In this document: positions 1-14,800 of the stretch, piece by piece
How the letters are laid out: each line of letters opens with the position of its first letter
Position numbering within the stretch: position 1 is the stretch's first letter
Source: Ascaris suum
Taxonomy: Eukaryota; Nematoda; Chromadorea; Rhabditida; Ascarididae
Length of the DNA stretch: 64,000 nucleotides
Direction of reading: 5' to 3'
Assembly: GCA_013433145.1 (NCBI GenBank)
Contig: CM024185.1
Coordinates: 1,872,501 to 1,936,500 of the forward strand
Position numbers and translations under genes: made by a program
The notes under the pieces: model-generated
Databases searched by the model: none
Seen by the model: only the letters and a program-made list of their open reading frames with translations
What the model was told of the DNA's origin: nothing

Positions 1-1521
1 AATACAATGATATATACCCGCAAGAAAAATATTCATTTTTGAACGTGAAATTGTAATTCTTTTCGGGGGGGGGGGGAAAAAATATACGCCCCCTTCTCCC
101 CAAAAAAAAAATTATCCATTAAATTGGAAATCATTATAAAGTCGACGAATATTTCAAAGAAAATTAACGTATATGAGAGAATAATAAAATAAAAGAAATA
201 TAAATGCGAAAAAATATTTTTTTTTTAATATTTGAAAATAAAAGTTTTTTTTAAATAATAAAATATATTTGCTAAATATTTTATGAGAATTGAATGAAAA
301 TTTTAGAAATCGATCAACGATTAGTATCGAAGAATTAATAAAATATTGATATCTTCTATCGCAATAAACTATATATCAATTTTCGACGTTTCTTTTCTAT
401 GCAATGAATAATCTCATCATTAGCGATAATATTATAACTTTTAATTATTATTAGAATTTGATGAAACAAATAGCTATGAAATAATAATAAATGACTAAAA
501 ATATGAATTGCTTCGAAAATTTAACTCTATACTTGAATTCAGCTGGTCGTAAAGGAGCATTTAATCATTTTCACTCTGAGAAAATCCGGAAATGATATTT
601 TAGAGAGATCCTGAGTCCGACTTTAGATCCAATTTTGGAGCGAATCATCTATCATTTCGAACGAAGAATGTGATCATTATTTTCGCTGACTATATCGTGT
701 GAATTTCAAAGTTGATATTAACGAATAAAATAGTTACGAAAATTGAGAGTTATCATTCAATGATTAAAAAATGAAAGCAAAATATTTGTCTCGTTAGCTC
801 TTTAATCGATAATTCGATGAATTTACTACGTAGAAAATTTCTTTAAATATTAGGATTTTTATTCGAATAAACTCTATTGATATTGATATTGACATTCGAA
901 AAAAAATTTTTTTTCTTTTTCTGGAAGAAAGCACAAAAAAAAGAGCAATTTGCAATAATATCTTTAAAAAAATCGAAATAAAATAAATTTCATTAAATGA
1001 GAATCTAATAAAAAATTACTATGAATAACGCTTATTTGATTAATCAATTAGCACACAAATCATAAGACCTGAAACAAATATAAAGTTTTAATCATTCGTT
1101 AGCGTTTTGAAACCTGTGAATATTTATCCATCTATGTGATAATCAACGTTTTATAGACAGTATAACCTGGAAAATTAATTAAATTTTGCAATATTACGCT
1201 TATATTTCCATACAGGAAAAAAAATTCAAACAAACCAATCGGAAATTTGTTACTAATAAAATAATCAACGAGTTAACTGCAACTTGACGCATATTGTTTT
1301 TTAGACAATGAAATCATTGCACATATTTGGCGAATAATGAACAATATTTTATGTCATATTGCGGTTAAATTTAGATCTATGATAACGAAGACATTAAGAG
1401 AAAATTCCTCGTGTTGAATAGTGCGTCTAAAAATAAGCTAATCGTCATAAATAGTGATAAAGTGATCAATAGTTATTTAAAAAACAATTGCGAATACATC
1501 CACAGCGATATCAAAATTCAA

Positions 1522-1649
<128 letters not shown>

Positions 1650-2332
1650 AAGAACGTCAGAAAGATTAAAAACATTTTCCTGGGCAGGAACATTGATGCA
1701 CCAAAATTGTTTGCGGCAGTAACTACTTCAATCGGCGAAAAAAAAAAGATGAATTTTTGAGCGCCTACAGCGATCGAATCACTTCATCGATGATGAGGAT
1801 TAATGATGAGCGCATGAAACCCCATTTAAAAAAAATAGAAAATTTTTGCAGAAATTTCCACAGATTTTCAGTTGAGTTAATTTTTGTCCTTGCATTTATT
1901 TCTTTGTCTAATAGTTTTTTGCCTTTCACGGAGTTTTTTCGAAAATTCGCTGGAGTTTTGCAAGTTCATTCTATCGTATATAATTTCGTGTGGCGTTTTT
2001 TTTAAAGCTTTGACGAATTTCGCTCTAAAAAAAATCAGTTGTGCAATTAATAGATTTTTCAAATCATTTAAACTGCGTAATATTGCAATTTTGCGTTTAC
2101 GATAAAGCTTCAAAAAAATCTCAAATGTACAGCTAGAGAAATTATTTCATTTATTGATAAATTTATAATCATATAAATTTAATTCATTTTTTTTGAATTA
2201 TTAATTTTTATTATTATTCATAACATTCTTTTTTTTTCAGAAAGCAATAAGCAGTCCATGAAGAAAAGAGGAAATTTTTCTTCCTAAAAATATTGTTTGT
2301 ATTTTGGTGCTCGTTGAAACTTTTTTATACTT

Positions 2333-2604
<272 letters not shown>

Positions 2605-3391
2605 CAGAGAAAAGGAAAAGACGTTTACAAGAAAGTTTCAACGAAAAACAAAGACTACAAGCATGATGAGAGAAATCCAAATGAGGTGAATTTGAGGATT
2701 TTCCAAGAGAAGAACGACTCCTCTTTGTCAATGAAATTTTTGAAACGTGTAAGTGAAATAAAATCTATGCGATTTTAAGTAAGTTTAAAATCGCTAATTT
2801 AAAACAATGATATCTGCTCGTACAATTGGCAAGTACGAATAAACACTTGATAATTAAGTGAAAACAACGAGAAACTTGAATGCGCGCCGATTGCCTATTG
2901 CAGGAATTGATCCTAGTAATACATTCTGTAGTAGCTCAACTACTACTATTTTTCAGTGGTTGAAATGAAAAAAAAAACTTATTATCCTGAATGTGGCGCC
3001 TATTTGGATAAATTCATTCGATAATTTCATTGATTAGCATAGATGAGATTATATTTGGATCTCTTAGCAACTATATCGGCGATCGAATTAATTACCATAG
3101 TTCGTATTACATGCATTCTTATTACGACTATGACGATTGTTGTTTAGTCAAAGGTATTATTCGTTTAAAATGCTTAGCGAGAAAATTTTTCCCATCTATT
3201 CATGGATGAAGTTGTGCGCAATGAACTCAACGAATTCAATGTTTTATCAATCATACATCAAATATATGAGCACAGGTATATGCCCACATAAACACAAAAA
3301 AAACCCCCACCGATAATTCTCTCTCGCAAAAATTTGCAAAATTACAGAGAGAAAAATGAATTTAGAAACGTTTTATTTGCAATAAATTAGG

Positions 3392-3443
3392 TTGTTTAGA
3401 GATAACTTTATTGATAAGATCAATGTTATCTCTTCCTAAACAA
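3392..3443. other. Imperfect inverted repeat / hairpin
   Basis: TTGTTTAGAGATAAC pairs with GTTATCTCTTCCTAAACAA, and the loop side itself contains ATTGAT-AAG-ATCAAT. The fold would be a stem of about 50 nt with two small bulges, similar in size to a pre-miRNA. There is no other evidence that it is transcribed. Confidence 0.35.
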
Positions 3444-4090
3444 TAAAGCAACATATGATATCTTTACTATTTCCTATTGATTCATCGAAATTTTAGCAGA
3501 TGATAAAATAGGGGAATTATTGATAAGCATCTCGGTAATAAACTCGACAATTTAGTGTAAGTACAAAAAAAGTTTATATGTTTGTAGGAAATTTTAAATG
3601 AAATTTATCAGATAGGCGGCTGTTTGATTGTTCGATTATCGTCAAGAGTGATGTAAGTTCACATTGTTGTGTAGATAGTACATTCTTATTAGAAGTGCAT
3701 TCAATGGCGAAAATTAAAGTCAAAAATAAAAAGTGCGCATTTTGAACAATTGCTTGAATTTGATCGCCGGAAATTTTCTCCACACATATTCATCATTTTC
3801 CGAAAAAGAAGAAGAAGAAAAACGAAAGTGAGAGCGAAATAATGAGTCATAAATTCATCGTCGATGCATTCACGTTCAGCTAACATACACACCATATAAC
3901 TTCCTATTATGATGATATTTTATTGAATTTAATATGAATAAATAAAGAAAAAAGTACTCGATTGAAATTATTATGAAAATTTTCATCAATAAATATTTCC
4001 TGACAATTAATGAATTAACCCTTGTCGTAAGTTTAAGAAATTTGCTAACGAAGATATGGATGATTTAGTCATCTACCTGCAAATGATAAA

Positions 4091-4144
4091 TATACCTGGA
4101 TATTAATAGATATACTGGATATTAATAGATATACCTGGATATTA
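4091..4144. repeat. Short tandem repeat of about 20 bp, 2.7 copies
   Basis: Unit TATACCTGGATATTAATAGA at 4091, 4111 (one base shorter) and 4130 (partial). Confidence 0.9.
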
Positions 4145-5397
4145 CGATTAAAATGCGCAAATACATAAATATTCATGAAAAAGTTGAAGAAGATTGCTCA
4201 TACGATATCAATGCTATAAAAGAATATTTGTTGTCTTAAATTTACATAATTTAATAGTAAATTTATGTGTTCCACGGATGAAAATGGTGAAGAAGTTCAC
4301 ATCTCTATTATTATTTCAGTCATTAATGCGGTCGATATTTCGATCAATATTCCGGTTTCCTACGAGAATCTGAAACGATTCTTTCAGAGAAAAAGAAAAC
4401 CTTACTGACGAATTCCAACCTATACCCGCCATTAGCCATCCATCATAACGAGTACAGCTACTTATATAAAAGTAGTTTATTCAAAACATCTTTACATAAT
4501 ATGCAAATAAATTTTTTTTTTATAATTTAAAAATATTTAAACATATGAATGATAAATAAATAAATATTCAATAACTTTTTAATTAAAGTATTGCTGAAGA
4601 AAGTAATCAGTGACAATATAGTTCGATTCATAATACAAACAGCGAAATGGAATGCTTATAGCAAATAAATAAATAAATATATATATAATCATTGTTCGCT
4701 ATTAAATAGACTCTAAACATTCATGAATGATTTTTGAACACTTACCACACACACACCGTTAAGTGCATGGAAACATGAAAACAGAACTATTGACGTTGCG
4801 CGAGAAAAAAAACAATAGAATAGATTAGAGAAGAAAGTGAAAACGAAAGAGAGAACTGCAGAAGAATCAAAAATGACGAGGTGTATAATATTCGATTTAT
4901 ACGAGTATTTAGCGTTACATAGACACTACCAACTGTGTAAATATACGCACGCATTAGTGACAGATAGGTGGCTTAAACAACAATTCGCTATGAAAAAGGT
5001 CATCCCGAGGAATTGATGAACAATAGTGTTGCTTTATGCAAATGAAAATGTTCAATGATTACTTCTATTGATATTAATATAAGCAGTTATGGAAATGGAA
5101 ATTCTTACATCGGCTATCTTTTTTTTTTGGTTATGAATTTATAGACGGATGTATATGTACGTTCAAATCACGTGTTGTATATATTTGAATTTAATTAACA
5201 AGAATAGCAACAAAGAACATCGTACTGCTTTGTATTAGCAAAAATTTACATAAAAATCTCGTGATGCCACGTAGTTCTATTTGAAATATTATTTTTTATC
5301 AAAGAAATCCTTCCACATAGAGTTCTATAAATTACAAATTTTCGGAATTTTATGGATTATTTACTGAAAAAAAAAATTTCCACATCTAATGCATTTT

Positions 5398-5515
<118 letters not shown>

Positions 5516-6021
5516 AAGAGAGTAATTAACAATTAATACAGTTAGGAAAATCTTTTTTCTTTGAACCTTTATATGAATAAGTAAACAGCTTCGAAAAGGC
5601 TGAGTATAAATTTGATAAGCACTCAAAGTTTCTTCAATTCACAAACGGCTAATAAAATTCTTTCAGGGAATTTTACCAGCCGTTTTGTTGATAAGCGATA
5701 AGATAATCACACTGTATGATCTTGCATTATCTCACACCCAGCAATATTTCATTAACAGTGCATTATTTTATAGGGAATGGAGAGAAAGCCTCGACTTATC
5801 GTTTGGCTAGATTTAAATAAGTGTAATAAAGCTTCAACTTGCATTTTGCTTGCATTTGTCTAGGTCCCTTCAATCCGTTCTTCATCGCCTATCTGTCAAT
5901 GCAAAATGTAGTGCAAAGCTTCATGGGATCTTGTGAGTTAATATTTTATCGTATGCATTTTTCCTTCTCAGGTACACTTCCCCCACACGCCGTTCCACAT
6001 TTCTTCATTTTCCAATTTTTC

Positions 6022-6154
<133 letters not shown>

Positions 6155-6725
6155 CGCACGCTTATTCACCTAACGAGGCATTTAAATTCGATTTGCAAAA
6201 TCGGATGGGTAATTTATAAACAATAAGATGAATATTGTGGAAATCTCATCGCAAGGTTATTTTGTTCTATCAATTTTGGAATGAATTATGCACATTTATA
6301 AGTGCCAGAGAAAAAAAACAACATTGGATTGTATTTCACATCAGTTGCGCTTTCATTATATATCATTAGGTGCAAGCATAAAGAGTGGAATATTTTAGGG
6401 GAATATTTTTGAAAACGATTTGTTGAAGAAATGAACGGATAAGGAAAAATATGCGGAAATTATCCAGCACCTTTTATAATTTATTTACTGATCATGGAAA
6501 TGGTTGATTTGATGGCCGAGATAGAAGAATATTTCTCATGACAGCCGGTCTGGCACATTTCGTCGCCTCGTTCGATCTTGTTAATGCTGATATTTAGTAG
6601 AAGGAATTATTTAAGCGTAGGTAGCAGTTTTCAGCTAGCTAAGTTCACTTTGAATTACGAAAATTTGTTTAACCACATTCGTATGTATGTTTATTTTGTG
6701 CATAGATGTTATCCACCTCTCAATT

Positions 6726-6759
6726 CCCCCCTCCCCCCCTTACCCCCACCCTTCCCCCC
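6726..6759 (-). other. G-quadruplex-capable run (G-rich on minus strand)
   Basis: C runs of 6, 7, 5, 3 and 6 with short spacers; the minus strand satisfies the G3+N1-7 rule five times. Confidence 0.6.
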
Positions 6760-7319
6760 TTATCTTCATCCATCATCTCTATTAATTCGCTTGGTGAAGA
6801 AAAGGCGATAAATGTGCCTATATTGGCTTTAGCCGACCATATAGTTCCGAGAAAATGAATATTAGAAAAACATATACTCATTTCCTTTTCAGTAATTAAG
6901 AACAAAATGAAAAATGCATTTTTTGCCAAAAAGTTTGATGAAGTTCCTTCAAAAGGTCTTGTAAACATATAATCGAAATTTGGCAGTATATCACGATGAC
7001 TCATTTATATAGACCATTTAAGATTCATTATATCCTTACAGGATTACAGGAATCTAATGAAGGTTTCTTTGATGTCATTCTTATAACCGAACATCCTTCA
7101 TCGTTTTTGATTGGTTTTCAAAGAGTATTGTATAGTTTTTTGGCTCCGTTATTTTTCGTAGTAGTTACTGCGCCCGGTTTTAAGAGGGGTCCGACCGTAC
7201 TCTTTGGCTCCTTCCTACTGAGCCACGCCGACCAGGACTGTTATCGGGACGAGGTCTGTGAAGCAAGTCCGGACTGTTCTCTCTGGAGGAACATCGGTGA
7301 ATCAACCTGTCAACTGCCA

Positions 7320-7443
7320 ATGTGCAGGAGACCAACCTAAGCCTTAAGACTAAGTCGACTTCACATCTTCTCCTTGTAAACGAAAGTGAAAGCAATATGA
7401 GGAGAAATTTATTCATAATGAACATTTTCTTGATCAAAATTCG
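7320..7443 (+). repeat. Dispersed repeat, copy A
   Basis: Contains GTGCAGGAGACCAACCTA, a CTTCACATCTTCT stretch and GAAAGCAATATGAGGAGAAA followed by TTTATTCATAATGAAC and TTGATCAA. The same order of words recurs at 18.9 and 61.5 kb. GC-rich sequence before it (7190-7320) may belong to the same element. Confidence 0.65.
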
Positions 7444-9278
7444 ATGTAATTCAGATTTATTTTTATACAACTTCAGATATTAGATTACTTTATATTACTT
7501 TATCTATAATTTTATATCATACTTTAAAGACCTATTATCTACTTTGTAACTTGATATTGCATTCTAAATTATTAATTAAGTAATAGATGCTATAGTGCAT
7601 TTTTCTGAAAGATGAAGATTACGATATTGCGTATTATTAGATTTTCCTCGTAGAATAGATTTTTCCACAAAAAAAATCGATCAATTTCCTTCGAAAGTCA
7701 TTGTAAATATATAATCGAAATTCCTTTCAGGCGGAATTTTTTGCTTTAATATTGATCTTAAATAGTTGGAAGATGATTCCGCAAGGAAAAACTCTTAATT
7801 CACATTATAGTAATCTTCGGCGTTCCTAAAAATTGCAAACATCAGAAGAAACCTTGCTGAAGAAGCACAACAGGTGGACAAGATGTATAATTGCTTTTAA
7901 AGGAGCCGGAACTGCATATGCTTCCCCGTATAAGATTACGAGAAAATTTTGTTTCATCAATTACTCAAAAATAATTAGACATGTGCAATAACGAAGTTAA
8001 GTTCTAATTTATCGCACGCCTACGCAAATTTCCCACAATGCACTTTTTGACTTGGGAGATAACGAATTCCAACATGATTGGTGGACATAAAATGCCTGTT
8101 AATTTAAACAACATTTAAGCGCCTATTTAGAGCTGCTTTCAAAGCTGATAGACCAAATTTATAAATGAACTGAGGGATATCAGATAAGCCTAGGTTCAGT
8201 AGCTTCAGCTCATGCGACCTTACGGATAGGAATATACAAAGCCGCCATATGTCATATGCAAAAGCAAATAAAAATCTACACCGTAGGACTGTATTAATAA
8301 TTGGTGAAATGAACGAGGGTGGTGCTTCTTGAAGCATTTCATTGAGATTGTACCGTAATTTATTAGCGCAATATACATAAAACTCAAATTTTGAAATGAC
8401 CTCAAAAAGATGTTCTTTAAGAAAACCACTAGAAATTTGTAAAACTTATTAAAATTGCAGTCAATTTGGAGATTATTTATAGAACCTAATTACCTTTATC
8501 GACTTTTTTTTAAAATTAGGTATTGAATATATGCCATAATAATATTCGGGCGATCGCTTAATTCTTAATTTAAGTGGAAAATGTTCTTTCGTGAATTTTC
8601 AGCTAATTGACGTTTTATAAATCGATGTTTTTTGGGGCATCAAATATAATTTTCTGTTTTTTTTCTTTTTTTTGAAATTCTTCTTCTCAACTAAACTAAG
8701 ATATTATTTTTATATAAAAAAATAAACGAAAAATTTGTATGAGTAAAAAAATTCATAAATTTTCATGTTCGACATCATTGCAAATTTATCGTCTTTTCAA
8801 AAAAAAAAAAAAAGAGCTATTTGCATAATGTTAAAATAATTTTTCATTACTATCAAATGCTAAAATGGTCGATAAATTTTTGCAGAATTATTTCTGAGAA
8901 TTTCTCCTATGTTCCTAGAAGCCTTTCTGCTAAGAGGTCTTCTAATTGTTTTGAGTTGACGCATAATATATTCGTCGCTCTTTTCTTCTTCCTTCTTCTT
9001 TCTTGTCCTCAAAAACACACAAAAGAAAGTAAGAAGTAGAAGAACTGAGGAAATGTAATCACGCATGGAAAAAAAAATTGAACACGTGTACGTTTATTGA
9101 TTCATATACTCTAATTTTGCATTGAAACAGTTTCATTATGTCGATTCTAAGATTGAGCCGAAATGTCGTGATATAGCTATCTATCAATGAATGCGACTTC
9201 CAGTTACTGCAACAAAGATTTCATTCGCTCACATAGTGATAGATCGTTTTGTTGTTACAGATTCTTGTGTAAAATTTG

Positions 9279-9299
9279 CCCCCAACCCCCCTCCCGCCC
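9279..9299 (-). other. G-quadruplex-capable run (G-rich on minus strand)
   Basis: C runs of 5, 6, 3 and 3 separated by 1-2 bases; on the minus strand four G runs of three or more. Confidence 0.6.
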
Positions 9300-12200
9300 T
9301 ATTTGACGACCGACCTTAATATCCGTCATCGGATTTTTTAGTCGAAGGATCATTTGCATATTTTCTTCCGTAATGAGAGAAAAATCTTTATTCATAAAAG
9401 AATAAAGAAGGTTGCAATGAAACAGTGGAATATACGATGAGCATAAATTCGAATTTATTATAGATATAAGATGAAATATATATACTGAGAATGTATCATA
9501 AGATAAAACTTCAGAAATACACTGCAATATACCCTTTAAATCAATTTCCTAAAATTCGCCATTTCCTTGATGATTTATCAATAAACCTCTCTACAATATA
9601 GCGTAGATTGATATGTTTTAGGTGACACATAAATACACTCAAATTCCCGGTCTCTATAAAATTTTTCTGGAAGGTTATTCCGGATCGGCACCACTCTATA
9701 TTGAAAGCCACGTAGAACGGTGTTGTGAGTATGGATGTCTTGCATGGCAACTGAAAACAATGACTATAGCGACTGTGATGGGGCGCAAAAGCAAAGAGAT
9801 TATCGAATGATGTATCAGAAAATTCATGGATAATTTTATAGGATAATATCAAATTAACTATTATTCTTTTTCTATCGAATTAAATTCATTCTGGAAAAAA
9901 AAAGTAAAAAATATCCATTTAAATGAAAACAACTAACTTGAAATGTGGAATTAAAGAGGAGGCTTACTTCTCAAGAATTGTACAGTAGCAAATAATAAAC
10001 AATCGTCCACATATAACGAATGTATGAATAAAGAAATAAATTTGAAAATATGGTACTCGCAAAATTTTTCTCTACTATTTGCCCATACAAAAATGATGTT
10101 TTCAAATGAATTCTTAGTGCAAATGAAGAAAAAAGAACGATTAGAAGTTTGTTTTTTATCGATTTATGATAAGTCCGAATTATTTATGACGGAATATGGG
10201 CGTTTAATCAAATTTCAAAAAATTCTAATTTTCTTCAATTATCGACAATTATTTCCACTCGAATCACTTTCTATTTATTGCAACTCTGTTCAAAACTTTT
10301 CAATAATGCTGTAGATTTTGATTAAATTTCAGAATGAATTCATTGGATTGATAATTTCTCCTCAGAGTATCGACTTTATTTTCTCAAATTTTTAGCCTTT
10401 TCCATACTTCTTCCACTCTCCCATCCATCAATTTCTCCTCGATTTTGAATAGTTACTTTCACTCAGTTTACGAGTAGAACCAATAAATGATGGTATTCAT
10501 AGTACTCTATCGATAACGTGTCAAGCATGAATAATCGGTTATTCTCTATCAGTTCAAAATTGGAGCAAACTTTGTCCATTCTGAATGCATTACATTTTGC
10601 ATTGCATCATACGAAAATTTTTTGATAGCTATAGCAATATAACCCACTCCTTAGCAACCACAAATTACGGCATTCGTTTGTATAATAGAAGCCCTCTCTT
10701 TTCGATTTTCCTGCAATCCCTTTCAATCTTAGGTCGAACATTCTTTGAATTATTTCTTTAAAAAAAAAAAGAAAAATTCTTTTTTTTTTTTCATTTCAGC
10801 TCTTTGCAAAGAGCTAAAATATTATCATATGAATGAGAATTTTCCAAATTAATATAAATTTTTTAATTTCTTCTCTCAATTTTATATTTTATCAATGAAT
10901 AAAAATGAATATATTATACAAAATTATACAATTATTATAACAATCAAAATTTCAATTTTTAAATTTATATATTTTCTATATATATATTTATATTTTATTT
11001 ATTGAATTTATATTACAAATTTATGCATCAAGCTTTTAAAAAAATATTTAAAATTATATCATAAGTACTATTTTTTATATTCATTTCTAAACATTTCATC
11101 ATAAAGAGAACGAAAGTCGAGTAACTTTTATTGTTCAATTTCTTTCTTTTTTGAATGCTAATTTTTAATGATAGAATATTAAGCGGAATGGATGAAAATT
11201 ATAGATGTGAATGCCAATTAGAAAGAATTCAACGAAGATTTAAATTTCATTTCGAATATCGGTGAATATTTATGCGTTCCCTTGAATACTGCAACTGAAT
11301 ATGACACTTTTCGATTATATTTTCGTCAAGAAAACAACTAAAAACGGTCCTTAAGCAAAATTTTGACTCTTGTAATTAGTTAGTTAAAGAAAAATTCATA
11401 CGCTTACCTAAACATTGATTCCTTATGAGGGGATATTTAACGTATATAAGGCAGTCATTGAATTTAATTATGGAATGAGGAGATGCATAAATTATTTGTG
11501 GATTATTTGATTTCTTAGAGATATTTACTGTCATTGTCACTTTCGATATAATATCGAGCATATCGCAAATCGATGGAATAATCTCACAAGATAAGTTACA
11601 GGAGAAGTCTTCAACTTAGTAGGCAAATAAAAGAAGGCAAAAATGATCTGTGCATGAAGATTTTCACCATTTGCATGTATCTTTTTTTTAAGAATTAAAT
11701 GAAGATAAAATTTCATTCTCTATAAATTTTCATAAAAATAAACACTTAAAGGGGCAATACCCATATTCCTGGACTAATTGTTCTCTTGCATTTCTTTTTT
11801 CCTCTACACTATGTGCATTTTGTTTTTACAGTTGCATTATTGCAAATAATCGATGAATATGAATGTGAATTAGAAGATTGAGGATATTCTCTACTATTAG
11901 ATTTAGGTCTTGGAAATATATGAAAGAAATTATAGGCGAAAAATGCACAGAACACATTCAACATTACAATCCAAAGCATCACTTTTTATCACTTTCTTAG
12001 TAGACGTCAACAGCTGGCTTGCTTAATAGCGCGCTTATTTGTAATGTTTTTTTTAACACGTTGAGCTTTAGATGAGCAGATAATGCCACCCAACTGAAAT
12101 AGATCTGATATTGACGTTATTAGAATTAAATAACCAATATAACAAAACGATGAAATTAAAGTGGCAAAAAAAAATTTTTTTTTTTTGAAATGGTTGAAGG

Positions 12201-14660
12201 AAGAATTATTGACGAAAATGTTGGAGAAAACTTATAAAATATGAAGTTTATGCAAATTTACGAACTAACTTGAAGTAGATGGATTAATCTTATGAAGATA
12301 AACGAGTGCAATTTCGGCGACACTTTGTCGAATTTTAGAGAGGTTTTATCTTCTAATGGTCGATACATCAACTAAAAGAGCTTTTGTTGCAAGAATTCGC
12401 AGACTATGAGCATAGTTTTCATAAATTTTTGGCTATATTTGAAAATGAACCATAAAATCACCTCAATAATACACTTGTCGACTCGAATCGATAATGACGC
12501 AGAAATCAAAGACGATCACGGATTCGAATTTCACCTCCTAGATGGTGGAATATCTCTGGATCTGTAAAAAATAATAGATATAGATAACGACGATAAACAA
12601 TAACAAGATTCGACGAAATATTGTTAATTTTTGGATTTCTGGAATAGCGCATAAACTCTACGCATAAGAGAAGCGAATTCCATCAAGAGGTTTCTATGTG
12701 CCAAAAATTGCAAAAAAAGCAAATGCCCTCAGAACGTAGCAGCAATGAGCAGTATTGGCGCGTCGGTTGAGTGCATAACACCACTAAACGGTCTAAACGC
12801 CTAGTCCCTCCCACTTAACAAACATTTCGACGATTCTTTCACTCAACAAATATCTCTTGTTAACATCTATGAGTCTATCTATCTAAGCTGCTCTTATTTT
12901 TCAAATTATTTCAGCTATTTTCATTAAATTTTTCAAGCTTTCTTTTTACAATGCTTTACATTTATAACTTACAAATATTATATAATAATATTTAAAGTTC
13001 ATTTTTCTCATTTATTTGCTTACTATAACATAAAATAATTATTCTAATTTCTGGCTTTATGCAAAAGTATTTATGGAAACGAGCCAAGTATAGTTGCCTT
13101 TTCGGCAACATTCATTCTTTTTTATATGCATATTCCATAAACAATTATTATTCTTTCAAAGACGTTGAATTGCATTTATAGCTGTTTGGGGTGGTCTATA
13201 TTTTTGCACTTGTCATGGTCAATTTTCGTCGCTATATTGGATTAATTTTTGAGGATTTTTCAGTTCGACCTCATTAGCAAATGTTGGCAGTTTCCTTTCA
13301 CGTATGTACCAGGTAGTTCAAAAAAAAAATTAAAACCTAGGATGATATGAGAGGTTTTTTTTTCTGATGGAATTTTATTCAGTGTTGTTCAATATAACCT
13401 TTAATAGAACGTTAATATTTTTATTGACTATTAGTTAAGTAGAACATGATGAGATGGTTGATTTTCTTTGAGAATATTGCCAAATCTTTATTGCTATTTT
13501 CGGTGATTTAAACGAATATTTATGTGCTAAACAATAAAGCAAATAGCAATAATAGATCTATGACGGCATTGAATTTTTTTTTTATTTTAAGATTCTTTTT
13601 TATGAATTTTCGAAATTTAATGCTGAAAATCTTATAATATTTTTCAAAAAGGAATTTTTCAAAAAAAACTGAACGGAATTTTAAATGAAAATTTTATTTC
13701 CATCTAATTACATGCGGATTTTCTAAAAGTACTTTTCGAATATGCCCTCAAATGTATATAAAAAAAGGCAGCATATTTTCTCTCCTATATAATCGCATCT
13801 TCTCATTTCTCACCTCTCGAAACACACTCAGTATAAATGATGTGGAATGCGTCAATTGACATCTACTCTCATCGAAAAATTCTTTCATCGACTTATCACA
13901 AAAGATACACAAAAGATAATAAGCCCGTACCCCGATGTGTCATGCAGCACATTGGTTCAATGAATTGAAAAAATAGTCACCAAAATTTGCTATGCAAAAA
14001 TACTTTAGCAGCAGGGAAACGATTTTCCTGAATTTACGCCTCCTCATTATCTTGCAGGTAAATTGCGCGCTCTCTTCACAGTATCAATCAGATATATGTT
14101 CATCACGGAACTTACCACCGGCGCGAAATTTCAATCAATATCCTCCATAATCCTTGCTCTTCCAGAATCAACCGCCTTCGAAAAAGTTTCAGATACGAAC
14201 ATAATGACTTAGAAATGAAAAAATATGGAAATCCTGAGATTTTTGCATAGTTTTTACGTGGAAAAGGAAACAACGACGACAAAAGTAAGGTTTGAAAAAG
14301 ACTTAGCAAAAAAATAGGAATGGCATGAAATAGGTATAATATTTCCATACGAAATCCGCCTTACCATCATTCCGTCATTACTTCCCACGCTTCTCAGATG
14401 GCGCTTTTCCCTTACTATTTCTTTTTTTTTTTGCACCAGACTATGCAAAATATTTGGCATTACCATTTTCATTTTCATACATAAGAAATCATAACGCTTA
14501 CTTTTCAGTATAAGACTGCAACTGATCATCAGCAAACCAAACTGCTAGCACGATCGTCAACACATAAATTTTTCAGCTTTCATTAAGCCGATTTCTCATT
14601 GCTGGAAGTCTTTAGTTGCCAAGCTAATTGAAAACATTCAGCAGCAGGTTTTTTGATGAG

Positions 14661-14800
<140 letters not shown>

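Noticed and set aside
6996..7340. 114-codon plus-strand frame with a Cys-containing end
   Set aside because: The frame overlaps GC-rich sequence next to dispersed repeat copy A and shows no splice context or family motif; an equally long frame lies on the other strand.
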